Part shown: piece by piece, positions 43,318-50,862 of the stretch
Layout of the letters: the number at the start of each line of letters is the position of its first letter
Numbering within the stretch: position 1 is the first letter of the stretch
Source of the DNA: JADGGV01 sp035715725
Lineage (GTDB): Bacteria; Gemmatimonadota; Gemmatimonadetes; Longimicrobiales; RSA9
Assembly: GCA_035715725.1 (NCBI GenBank)
Contig: DASTKT010000186.1
Coordinates: 1 to 55,122, forward strand
Length of the DNA stretch: 55,122 bases
Direction: 5' to 3'
The notes under the pieces: model-generated
The model's database searches: none
Told to the model about the DNA's origin: nothing
What the model saw: only the letters and a program-made list of their open reading frames with translations
Made by a program: the position numbers and the translations under genes

Positions 43318-44100
43318 CTACCGCACCGGGCCCCACCGGGCCGGGTCGAGCGCGCCGGCCGGGAGCGCCGGATCGGCCTTCATGTCGAAGTACTCCTCGC
43401 GCATGGCCTCCTTGCCATCCACGAGGAAGACGACGGTCGGGGAGATCCACCCCTTGCCGAGCGGCCGGTAGTCGTCGAAGCGGATGTCGCTCGTCTTGGT
43501 CGTGTCCTGCGCCTGAGGCTCCAGCAGGCGCACGAACAGGAGCCGCTCGCGATCGACCCAGAACTGCGGCGAGTGCAGGTCGCCCGCATCCGCTCCGACC
43601 ACGTACACGGGGCGCCCCTGCCAACTGTCGGTGTGCAGCTTCGACAGGTCGAACTTCTCCTCCCGCAGCACCTGCAGCGTGCGCTCGGGGCTCTGGCCGT
43701 ACACGTCGAAGCCCAGGACGAGCAGCGGGTTGCGCCGGGCCGACTTCCGCGCCAGCGCGCCGTCGCGGAAGACGTACAGGGAGTCGTTCGCGTAGATCAC
43801 GCCGTTGCCGTTGTAGCTCTCCGCCAGGTCGATCCGCAGCTTGCCGGGGATCTCGGCGTACTCGGCCCAGACCTCCTTCGGTGCCTGCGTGCCGTCGGGG
43901 GCGGTGCGGGTGACCGTCTGCTTGAAGGAGAGGGTGCGGTACCACGTCTTGGCGTACCGGTCGTGCATCGCGCGGACGAGCTGCTCGGCGCTCGTGACCT
44001 GCGCTCCCCGCCGCGGCGCGCCCTGGGCCGCTCCGCCGCCCGGTGCGGCGCAGGCGGCCACGAGCGCGACGACACTGGCCTTACGCAGAATGCTTCGCAT
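43318..44100 (-). CDS. LolA-like outer membrane lipoprotein-sorting protein
   Basis: A 260-residue exported protein with signal peptide (ASVVALVAACAAPGGGAAQ). The mature part has the LolA/LppX half-barrel pattern: AMHDRYAKTWYRTLSFKQTVTR, EVWAEYAEIPGKLRID, YNGNGVIYANDSLYVFRDG, then RNPLLVLGFDVYGQ. Family members carry lipoproteins or hydrophobic ligands across the periplasm. It is much like uncharacterised secreted relatives rather than canonical LolA (no LolB or LolCDE nearby). Upstream of and probably co-transcribed with the OPT transporter. Confidence 0.75.
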   Translation of the reverse strand: MRSILRKASVVALVAACAAPGGGAAQGAPRRGAQVTSAEQLVRAMHDRYAKTWYRTLSFKQTVTRTAPDGTQAPKEVWAEYAEIPGKLRIDLAESYNGNGVIYANDSLYVFRDGALARKSARRNPLLVLGFDVYGQSPERTLQVLREEKFDLSKLHTDSWQGRPVYVVGADAGDLHSPQFWVDRERLLFVRLLEPQAQDTTKTSDIRFDDYRPLGKGWISPTVVFLVDGKEAMREEYFDMKADPALPAGALDPARWGPVR

Positions 44101-44262
44101 CGGTCTCGCCGACTCCGAGATGAGGTCGCTTGCCCGGCGCCGGCGTTCGGGCCGCCGTCCGGGAGGAGGCGCGAAGATAGAGAGCGCGCGACTCCGTGGG
44201 GAAGGGCACGCTGGCCGGCCGCCCCACCGGCGGCCGGCCGAGATCCGCGAGCCGCCGCGCGG

Positions 44263-45489
44263 CTACGGATGAGCCTTGAGCGACATCCCGGTCAGCTCCG
44301 CGACCGCGCCCGCGGTCGTCTGCGCCGCGTTGAGCCCGAGCCGGAAGTCCTTGTCGCTGTAGGTCGAGAACACGTCCGTCGGCTGGTGCCACTGCGGATC
44401 CCAACCGCTCCCGATCTGGGTGCCCCGCTCGTTCTCGCGCAGGCTGATGGCCGGGACCAGGTCCTGGAACGGCGTGGAATCGGTGTTCGTCATGTGCGGC
44501 CCGACCTGGGCGGGGTAGTCCGTCGCGTACTTCTCGTTCGCGGCATGGAACGCCCACGCCAGCGCCTGCGCGCCCGCCGCCTGCTTCGACGTCGCCTGGA
44601 ACTCGATGTTGACGTCGGCCTCCGGCCGCTGCTCGGGACTCATCGTGCCGTCCGGCCGCGGCATGCCGTGGTCGAACATCATCATGTCGTGCTGGATCAT
44701 CCCCAGCCACTTCGGCTCCGGGTACTTCCCCGAGCCCGCCGGCTCCTCCCTCCCCTGGAGCGCCTGCCGCTGCGCGACGTACGCGCGGCTCCCGTTCAGA
44801 CCGGTCTCCTCGTTGTTCCAGAGGATGAAGCGGATCGAACGGTCGGTCTGCACGTCGGGGCTGCTGAAGATCCGCGCCAGCTCCATCACGAGCGCGGTCC
44901 CCGACCCGTCGTCGTTCGCCGCTTCGCCGTAGCCATGGCCGTCCATGTGGCCGCCGACGATGTACATCTCGTCCGGATGCGTGCTCCCGATCTTCGTGCA
45001 GTAGACCTCCTGCCGCTCCCCCGGCGTGCTCGGCTCGGAGTCCAGCGCGCGGAGCTTCGCGTCCGGCTGCCGGCTCGGGTCGGTGTTCACGCCGGTGGGG
45101 ATGCGCGCCCCGCGCGGCCGCCCCCCGCCCACCGCGCGGGGCACGCCGCCGTCCCCGGCCGCCGCGGCCGCCCGCGCCCGCCGCTCCGCGCGCTCCGCGT
45201 CCGTCAGCGGCGGCGGCGGCTGGTAGTCGTAGGTGAGCCGCTGGACGTCGGAGCAGCCGTAGCGCTTCAGCTGCGCCTCGATCCAGTCGATGGCCGCCCG
45301 GTTGCGCGCCGTCCCCTGCCGCCGGTCGCCGAAGCGGGTCAGCTCCTTCAGCGTGGCCTTGTACCGCTCCAGGCTCAGCCGCCCCACGAGCTGGGCGATC
45401 GGATCGCTCGCGCCGGCACCGCCCTGCTGGGCGGACGCGGACGCGAGCGGCAGCAGCGTGAGCGCGCAGACGATCAGCTTCGAACGCAT
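44263..45489 (-). CDS. Secreted M28-family zinc peptidase
   Basis: A 408-residue peptidase with signal peptide (LIVCALTLLPLASASA). Zinc-site residues are His181 and Asp183 (GGHMDGHG), Asp193-Asp194 (ANDDGSGT), Glu227-Glu228 (NNEETG), Asp in QHDMM and His in QWHQPTD. A 50-residue Ala/Arg/Gly-rich insert (about 95-145) precedes the catalytic core. It lacks the PA domain seen in the other M28 protein at 27269, so the two are not recent duplicates. It probably degrades peptides in the periplasm or outside. Confidence 0.9.
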   Translation of the reverse strand: MRSKLIVCALTLLPLASASAQQGGAGASDPIAQLVGRLSLERYKATLKELTRFGDRRQGTARNRAAIDWIEAQLKRYGCSDVQRLTYDYQPPPPLTDAERAERRARAAAAAGDGGVPRAVGGGRPRGARIPTGVNTDPSRQPDAKLRALDSEPSTPGERQEVYCTKIGSTHPDEMYIVGGHMDGHGYGEAANDDGSGTALVMELARIFSSPDVQTDRSIRFILWNNEETGLNGSRAYVAQRQALQGREEPAGSGKYPEPKWLGMIQHDMMMFDHGMPRPDGTMSPEQRPEADVNIEFQATSKQAAGAQALAWAFHAANEKYATDYPAQVGPHMTNTDSTPFQDLVPAISLRENERGTQIGSGWDPQWHQPTDVFSTYSDKDFRLGLNAAQTTAGAVAELTGMSLKAHP

Positions 45490-45604
45490 GGCACAGTCGC
45501 TCCGGAAATGGGGGTGGTGGGTCAAAGTACGCGACCGAGGCGCTGCTGGGAACCGGCTTCCGCCGCGCCATGACCGGAGCGCGCCGTCGCGGCCGCGGCC
45601 ACGC

Positions 45605-46186
45605 TCACCGGTGCTCCGCGGGATCCGCCGCCGGCACTCTGACGTTCCGCGGGCGCGCCTCGGCCGGCCGGGGTCGCTCCTTCGTCGCGGAAGCCGCGGC
45701 GGCCAGCCTGCCCGTCTCCGCCCGGAGGCGCTCGGCGTTGTGGCGCAGGAAGTCCGCGATCACCCACAGATCGTGATCCGAGTACCGATCGAACAGCCGC
45801 GCGAGAGAGTGCCGCGCCGAGTCGAACACGGAGTCGGCGCCCGTGAGCCGATCCGCGACCACCTCCACCATGACGCGCCGCCGGTCCGCCGGGTCCGCCA
45901 CGCGCCGCACGAATCCCTTCCGCTCGAGCCGGTCGATGAGGTTGGTGACCGACGCCGTCGCAAGACCGGACTTCCGCGCGATCTCCCCGGCGCTCAAGGG
46001 CCCCGAACGCTCCAGGATGCCCAGCACCTTGTAGTCGGTCGGGTGGAGGTCCAGGAGGCTCGCGACCGTTCCGTGAAAGAGGACCGTCGCGTCGCTGTGC
46101 TCGCGGCCCACCCGCGCGAGCTCCTCCAGGCACTCCCGCCGGCTGAGGCGTGGCGTTCCCCCGCTCACCCGCTCCTTTCTAGCCAT
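45605..46186 (-). CDS. MarR-family transcriptional regulator
   Basis: A 193-residue MarR protein: helical N-terminus, winged HTH (SAGEIARKSGLATASVTNLIDRLERKG), wing DPADRRRVMVEVV and dimerisation helices, then a charged, Pro/Arg-rich tail of about 25 residues that is probably disordered. Its ATG overlaps the stop of the membrane-protein gene by 8 bases (ATGGCTAG), so the two are translated together. It probably represses their shared promoter through the palindrome at 46677-46696. The inducer is unknown. Confidence 0.88.
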   Translation of the reverse strand: MARKERVSGGTPRLSRRECLEELARVGREHSDATVLFHGTVASLLDLHPTDYKVLGILERSGPLSAGEIARKSGLATASVTNLIDRLERKGFVRRVADPADRRRVMVEVVADRLTGADSVFDSARHSLARLFDRYSDHDLWVIADFLRHNAERLRAETGRLAAAASATKERPRPAEARPRNVRVPAADPAEHR

Positions 46187-46637
46187 GACGCGCCAGCGCC
46201 AGAAGGGCGGTCACCATCGCGCCGCACGTCACGAGGTCGAGCGGCAACCGGGCCAGGCTGCGCCGGCTCCACCGCCGGGCGGCGCGCGCGTCGATCGTCG
46301 TCGGGTCCGCCTCCTCGAACGCCAGCGCCTTCGGGATGAAATCGAGCGCCGACCAGAGGCGCATGACGGCATGGGCCGCCAGCGCGACCAGAAGAGGCGT
46401 CCGAACCGCGGACGAGCCCCACGCCGCGACCAGCGAGGCGACGAGGCACAGCTCGAACGCGATGTGGGCCGGGATCCAGAAGCGCCGCCGTGAGACACCG
46501 CCACGCCTCGGCTGAATGAGGTCCGGTCGCCCCGGCCAGGCGGCGTCGACGACGAGGTACTCGTAGAGGCCGCCGCCCAGGGACACCAGGGCGAGGGCGG
46601 CAGAGAGAGCAACGAGCATGACGCACCAGTCCTGCAT
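46179..46637 (-). CDS. Small integral membrane protein, first gene of the MarR operon
   Basis: A 152-residue protein with about four hydrophobic segments (VALSAALALVSLGGGLYEYL; HIAFELCLVASLVAAW; TPLLVALAAHAVMRLW; LPLDLVTCGAMVTALLALA). Conserved-looking polar motifs include LYEYLVVDAAWPGRPDLIQP, RRRFWIPAH and FIPKALAFE. I do not recognise a named function; it resembles DUF1772-type membrane proteins only in layout. Being regulated by MarR suggests a role in a chemical stress response. The start could also be the internal ATG at 46621. Confidence 0.7.
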   Translation of the reverse strand: MQDWCVMLVALSAALALVSLGGGLYEYLVVDAAWPGRPDLIQPRRGGVSRRRFWIPAHIAFELCLVASLVAAWGSSAVRTPLLVALAAHAVMRLWSALDFIPKALAFEEADPTTIDARAARRWSRRSLARLPLDLVTCGAMVTALLALARHG

Positions 46638-46675
46638 ACGGGTTCGACGAGTTTGTGCCTCCGACTCCGCCCGTA

Positions 46676-46704
46676 CTATTACGGTGCGCCGTAATACTCG
46701 TCAA
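46676..46704 (-). promoter_or_regulatory. Promoter and MarR operator of the membrane protein/marR operon
   Basis: Minus-strand TTGACG (46704-46699), 17-18 bp, TAATAGT as -10. The perfect 8-4-8 palindrome TATTACGG-TGCG-CCGTAATA (46677-46696) fills the spacer and overlaps the -10, an ideal place for repression. The leader is about 30 nt. Confidence 0.7.
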
Positions 46705-47088
46705 GCGGAAGCAAGCCGGGCGCGAGCGCCGCCGGGGAGCGCGCGAACGTGGACGCCAGCGAACGCCCAGCTCGATCGCCTCCGGCTGGAGTTCCCTCGC
46801 GGCGGCGGAGCGACCGACCCGACCCGAGGACTTGAGGCAGGCGTGCTCGGCGATGGCGCCGCGCTCCTTCGCCGGACACCGGGGAAACAGCCGTCCGATC
46901 GCCTCGGTGAACCGGGCGACGTACTCCGCTTCGAGGCGCTCGCGGCGCTCGGCGTTCCGCGCCCGGGCGCGCCCGCGCGCCTCCTCGTCGGCGAGGCACT
47001 CCGCCTCCGCCCGCCCCAACGCCTCGGCCTCGACCAGCACACCGTGGCGCTCGTAGCGCTTGCGGGCGCGGCTGAAGCGAACCACCAC
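46701..47088 (-). pseudogene. DUF2293 protein, probably frameshifted near its C-terminus
   Basis: GTG at 47088 (GGAGG upstream) opens a frame matching DUF2293: RFSRARKRYERHGVLVEAEAL, AECLADEEARGR, EYVARFTEAIGRLFPRCP, IAEHACLKSSGRVGRSAAA. After LQPEAIEL (near 46768) the frame turns into non-family, Arg-rich sequence and runs through the next operon's promoter and genes to 46165. A shift into the neighbouring frame gives AFAGVHVRALPGG and stops at 46701, closer to the family's VVAHVRH continuation. I read this as a frameshift or a sequencing indel in a DUF2293 gene. Function of the family is unknown. Confidence 0.6.
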
Positions 47089-47614
47089 GGCTCGGCCTCC
47101 GCATCGCCCGAGCCGGGTCGGCCGCGTCCATGAGCGGATTCGGTCATGCGCACCTCGGGGTTGGGCCGTGGCCATGACTCGGATGACGCGGCGAGCCGGT
47201 GAACACGGCCGCTCCCCGGTCGCACGCTCACGTGCCGGAAGGCACCCCGCCGCCCATCGTGCGGGGGATCGGCGCTGCGCCGCGGACGGCGCGCGCTTCA
47301 GCCGTACGCGTTGACGAGCAGGTCGAGACCGGGGAGGCGGCTACAGCTTCAGGCGGGCGCGGGAGTCGGCCGGGGTGGCGCACTGCGCCCGGGTGGGGCC
47401 ACCCGCCGTGCGCCGGTGGAGCGTCCCCACCCCGGCCCGCAGTGTTCCCGCCGTAGGCCCGCGCCCGCGCTCGCGCCCGCCCTCGCCCGCTCTACCCGCC
47501 CCCACCCGCTGCCGGGCCCGGGGTGGTCTCCGCAGTCCCCGCCCCGGCCCGCAGTCGGGCCCGCAGTTGTCCAGCCGTTCGGCCGCCCCCGCCCGCCGTC
47601 GTCGTCGCCTGCCG
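47089..47614. other. 526-bp intergenic region with GC-rich repeat, no gene
   Basis: It should include the promoter of the DUF2293 gene at its left end. From about 47400 to 47600 it is dominated by the GC-rich dispersed repeat (copy C). No open frame here looks like protein. Confidence 0.5.
47400..47600 (-). repeat. GC-rich dispersed repeat, copy C
   Basis: It shares with copy D (54820-54960, opposite strand) an exact 18-bp match (47463-47480, GCCCGCGCTCGCGCCCGC), an exact CGCAGTCCCCGCCC and a 25-bp match with three differences (47548-47572, CCCGCAGTCG then GCCCGCAGT). It lies just downstream of the methyltransferase gene. Confidence 0.65.
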
Positions 47615-48715
47615 TCAGCGCTTCCGCGCCAGGAGGAACTCCGGCCCCGGCCCGGCGAACAGCGCCAGGTGCTCGGCCGGCACCCCGACGTCGCGCGCGG
47701 CCTGCGCCACCGGACGACGCTCCACCCGCGCGTCGGAGAAGCCCGCGCGGCCTCCGAGCTCCGCCAGCTCGCCGGGCTCGTAGAAGCGGAGGCGCGACGC
47801 CATCGGCTCCGGCGCCGCGGGCGTCCCCCGCAGCGCCGGGTCGCTTCCCAGCACCATGAGCCGCCCGCCCGGCGCGAGCACCCGCCGCATCTCCGTCAGC
47901 ACGGCCACCGGATCCGTCAGGAACCCCAGCACGGCGTGCATCGTGGCGCACGTGAACGTGTCGTCCGGGAACGGGATCGCCTCGGCGGCAGCGTGGCGGA
48001 TCTCCAGGCGCCCCTCGGCGATCGCCTCCGCGTTCGCATCCCGCGCGATCCGCACCATCTCCGGGCTGTGGTCGATCCCCGCGGCCCGGCACCCGCTCCG
48101 GAGGACATCCTTGAGCAGTGCCCCTCCACCGCAGCCGACGTCCAGCAGGTAGTCGGACGGTCCGGGCGCCAGCTCGGCCAGCATCGCCGCGAACATCGGC
48201 CGATGGTAGAGAGGATCCGCGTAGATCGCCCGGGACTGGGCCCCCGAAGGGCGCCGCGCCCGGCGGTCGGTGATCCAGTCGCCGAGCGCGCCCGGCGTCG
48301 CCGCCCGCAGGAACGGAGCGGCCATCTCCGAGGCGAACCATCCCACCGGCTCCGCGCCGTCGCCGAGCACGCCGAGCCAGCCGCGCTGCTCCAGCGTGAG
48401 CCGCGTGCCGCCGCCCTCGAGCCGCTCGAGCTGGATCCGAAGCCCCCCGGCGCGCTCCGGCTCCCATGCCACCGGATGCCAGATCACCACGGCCCCCTCG
48501 CTCGGCCGCCAGGTGGCGACGCGACCGATCTCCGCCCCCGCCACGATCACGCGGCCCCCTTCGCGGGGCTCGAGCGCGATTCCCACCCTCTCGAGGGCGA
48601 CCCCGAGCTCCTCCACCAGCGCGTCGAAAGCCGCCGCCGGCTCCAGCGCCACCTCGAGCGCGATGGACGCCGACGGTCCGACGGGGGTCCGGAACAGGGG
48701 CGTGACATCGCTCAT
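47615..48715 (-). CDS. SRPBCC-like domain fused to a class I SAM methyltransferase
   Basis: A 366-residue fusion. Residues ~15-150 look like an SRPBCC/START-type ligand-binding domain (SIALEVALEPAAAFDALVEEL ... TRLTLEQRGWLG). Residues ~165-366 are a Rossmann methyltransferase with motif I DVGCGGG at 192-198, an acidic motif II (GIDHSPEMV), DDTFTCATMHAVLGFL and RVLAPGGRLMVLG. The substrate may be a hydrophobic small molecule captured by the SRPBCC part, but this is inference. It is transcribed divergently from the multicopper oxidase, with the conserved promoter module between them. Confidence 0.8.
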   Translation of the reverse strand: MSDVTPLFRTPVGPSASIALEVALEPAAAFDALVEELGVALERVGIALEPREGGRVIVAGAEIGRVATWRPSEGAVVIWHPVAWEPERAGGLRIQLERLEGGGTRLTLEQRGWLGVLGDGAEPVGWFASEMAAPFLRAATPGALGDWITDRRARRPSGAQSRAIYADPLYHRPMFAAMLAELAPGPSDYLLDVGCGGGALLKDVLRSGCRAAGIDHSPEMVRIARDANAEAIAEGRLEIRHAAAEAIPFPDDTFTCATMHAVLGFLTDPVAVLTEMRRVLAPGGRLMVLGSDPALRGTPAAPEPMASRLRFYEPGELAELGGRAGFSDARVERRPVAQAARDVGVPAEHLALFAGPGPEFLLARKR

Positions 48716-48866
48716 GCGGTTCTCCCGGTCGAGGGCCGCGCGAAGGGCCGGCAGTGCGCCGCATTATGCGCCGCTCCGCGCCGGCCGTGCAACCGGGCGC
48801 GTCCCTGGAGGCGGGTCCGCTCCGTGAGGCCGGACGAGCCCCTCCGCATCCTCGAGCGCCGAGAAG

Positions 48867-48934
48867 TTCAGCCGGTTCGTTCAAAAGCTCCAGCGCCTTC
48901 GTTCAAGCCCAGGAGTCGCCCCCCGCGCCATCTT
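48867..48934 (+). promoter_or_regulatory. TCGTTCAA-repeat promoter module 1 (before multicopper oxidase)
   Basis: Two TTCGTTCAA boxes (48876-48884 and 48898-48906) are 22 bp apart start to start, with CTCCAG between them, and CATCTT at 48929-48934 lies 30 bp after the start of the second TCGTTCAA. The whole layout, including TCAGCCG before the first box, recurs at 50679-50746. Likely two activator sites upstream of a -10. Confidence 0.65.
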
Positions 48935-48997
48935 CCCCCCGTCCGGCACCGACAGGCGCTCGGTGCTCCAACTCGATCCGCGACCGGGGAGACGGCC

Positions 48998-50371
48998 ATG
49001 CGAAACAGCGACTCGCACCACGACCACTGCGCACACGGGCATGCCGCCCACGCTCCGGCACCGGACGCGGCGCTCGCGTACCAGCGCGCCTACCAGGCCG
49101 GGGAGCCGGCTCCGGGGGGGAAGGTCGTCTCCTTCGACCTGGAGGCGCGGGAGGTGGAATGGGAGTTCGTCCCCGGCCGGAAGACCCGCGCCTGGGGCTA
49201 CAACGGTCAGGTCCCCGGGCCGGTCATCGAGGCGAACGCCGGCGACGTGCTCGAGGTCCGGCTGAAGAACTCGCTCCCCGAGCCCACGACCATCCACTGG
49301 CACGGGCTCCGGCTCCCCGCGGCGATGGACGGCACCGAGAACGTGCAGCACCCGATTCCGCCGGGCGAGACGTTCACCTACCGCTTCGCGCTCCCCGACG
49401 CGGGCACGTTCTGGTACCACCCCCACAGCAACGAGACCGTCCAGTTGGAGCGCGGGCTTTACGGCGCGCTGATCGTGCGCGGCGCGGACGAGCCGGCGCT
49501 GGACGCCGAGCGCGTTCTCGTGCTCGACGACATCGCGCTGGACCGGAAAGGGCAGATCAAGCCGCCGGGCGGGTTCGTGGAGCGCCACGATGGCCGGCTG
49601 GGGAGCATGCTCCTGGTCAACGGCCGCGAGCAGCCGGAGCTGTCCATGGCCGCGGGGCAGGTGGAGCGCTGGCGGGTGGTCAACGCGGCGAGCGCGCGCT
49701 ACGTCCGGCTCTCCATCGGCGGACGTCCCTTCCGGCTGCTGGGCACGGATGGCGGGCTCGTCCCCGCTCCCGTGCCGATGACCGAGGTGCTGCTCGCCCC
49801 CGCCGACCGGGTGGACATCGCGGTCGGCCCGTTCGCGGAGGGGGAGACGCTCGCGATCGAGGCGCTCCCCTACGCGCAGGGGAGCATGGCGCGGCCGCGA
49901 CGGCTCCGCTACGGGACGGTCCGGGTCGGGGCGGCAGCCCCCTCGCGCGCCTCCATCCCCGAGCGGCTCCGCGAGATCGTGCCGCTGGTGACCGGGCCCG
50001 TCACGCCCACGCGCGAGGTTCACCTCGGCTTCAAGATGACGCTGCGGCGCGGCGTGGAGTTCACGATCAACCGGGAGCTGCATCACCGCGCCGATCCGGT
50101 GCGCGTGGGCGAGCTGCAGGTGTGGGACATCGTGAACGGCACGAAGATGGACCACCCGTTCCACCTGCACGGCTTCTTCTTCCAGGTGCTGGAGGTGAAC
50201 GGCGAGCCGCCCGCCTTCCTGTCGTGGGAGGACACGGTCACGATCCCGCCGTCGGGGCGCGTGCGCATCGCCTGGATGCCCGACGACCGCCCGGGCGAGT
50301 GGATGTACCACTGCCACATCCTCGAGCACCACGCCGGCGGGATGATGGCCCACTTCGAGGTCGTGCGGTAG
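48998..50371 (+). CDS. Multicopper oxidase
   Basis: A 457-residue three-domain copper oxidase with all four copper motifs: HWHG at 100-103, HPH at 141-143, HPFHLHG in domain 3 and HCHILEHH at 438-445, with Met449 or Met450 as likely type-1 axial ligand. It oxidises a phenolic or metal substrate (Cu+, Mn2+ or similar) and reduces O2 to water. The N-terminus (HHDHCAHGHAAH, 7-18) is His-rich and could bind metal; no signal peptide is visible, which is unusual, as most relatives are exported. CGGGGAGA lies before the ATG. Driven by promoter module 1. Confidence 0.92.
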   Translation: MRNSDSHHDHCAHGHAAHAPAPDAALAYQRAYQAGEPAPGGKVVSFDLEAREVEWEFVPGRKTRAWGYNGQVPGPVIEANAGDVLEVRLKNSLPEPTTIHWHGLRLPAAMDGTENVQHPIPPGETFTYRFALPDAGTFWYHPHSNETVQLERGLYGALIVRGADEPALDAERVLVLDDIALDRKGQIKPPGGFVERHDGRLGSMLLVNGREQPELSMAAGQVERWRVVNAASARYVRLSIGGRPFRLLGTDGGLVPAPVPMTEVLLAPADRVDIAVGPFAEGETLAIEALPYAQGSMARPRRLRYGTVRVGAAAPSRASIPERLREIVPLVTGPVTPTREVHLGFKMTLRRGVEFTINRELHHRADPVRVGELQVWDIVNGTKMDHPFHLHGFFFQVLEVNGEPPAFLSWEDTVTIPPSGRVRIAWMPDDRPGEWMYHCHILEHHAGGMMAHFEVVR

Positions 50372-50417
50372 CGAGGCGGCGGCGGCCGCATGGCGGCGGC
50401 CGCCGCCGCCGCCTCGC
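50371..50417 (+). terminator. Long GC hairpin after the multicopper oxidase
   Basis: The stem formed by GCGAGGCGGCGGCGGCCGC (50371-50389) and its complement at 50396-50417, with one 3-base bulge, begins within the stop codon. There is no U-tract. It also lies past the end of the minus-strand small ORF, so it may act on both sides. Confidence 0.6.
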
Positions 50418-50462
50418 CCTACGAGAGGATCCAGCGGCCGACCGCGCGCAACCCCGGCGCTC

Positions 50463-50624
50463 TCAGCCGTCGATGACGCGGAGAAGATCTTCGGGGCGGG
50501 TGAACACCTCGGCGGGCGCGTGCGCCAGCAGCGCCGCGGGCGTGGCATAGCCCCCCACCTCGGCGCGCGGGTCGTCGCAGGCGCACCGCGCGCCGCGGCA
50601 TACGTCGCATGCGACGTTCGTCAC
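50463..50624 (-). CDS. Small Cys-rich protein
   Basis: A 53-residue protein beginning TNVACDVCRGARCACDDPRAE and ending FTRPEDLLRVIDG. The C-x2-C...C-x-C arrangement (CDVC, CAC) suggests a zinc- or copper-binding knuckle; the rest is a short helical part. No family recognised. The GTG start is a guess; upstream codons in frame (ISI) end at an AAAGGA ribosome binding site, so an atypical ATA start a few codons earlier is possible. It is divergent from promoter module 2 and lies next to the copper oxidase, which hints at a metal-handling role. Confidence 0.5.
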   Translation of the reverse strand: MTNVACDVCRGARCACDDPRAEVGGYATPAALLAHAPAEVFTRPEDLLRVIDG

Positions 50625-50678
50625 GATGGATATGGTCGGGTCCTTTCGTCTCGCATGAACGCTGCTCGCGACTCCCAG

Positions 50679-50746
50679 GTCAGCCGATTCGTTCAAGATC
50701 TCCAGCCGCCTCGTTCAAGTCCGGGCCCACCCTCCGCTCCTACCTT
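50679..50746 (+). promoter_or_regulatory. TCGTTCAA-repeat promoter module 2 (before beta-barrel gene)
   Basis: TTCGTTCAA (50688-50696) and TCGTTCAAG (50711-50719) are again 22 bp apart, with CTCCAG between. TACCTT at 50741-50746 lies 30 bp after the start of the second box, exactly as in module 1. It lies 117 bp before the beta-barrel ATG and 55 bp before the divergent small Cys-rich ORF. Confidence 0.65.
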
Positions 50747-50862
50747 GATCTCGTCGAGGCGGACGATCGGCTACGCTACCGACCGCCCCGCACGACGCGC
50801 GAGTTCGGCGCGGTGCACTGGCAATCCGCGCCTTCACCATTCGGATCGAGAGAGGACGAGCA

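Noticed and set aside
46165..47175. 336-codon frame spanning DUF2293 and the next two genes
   Set aside because: Only its first ~107 codons from the GTG at 47088 match a family; the rest overlaps real genes in another frame and reflects a frameshift.
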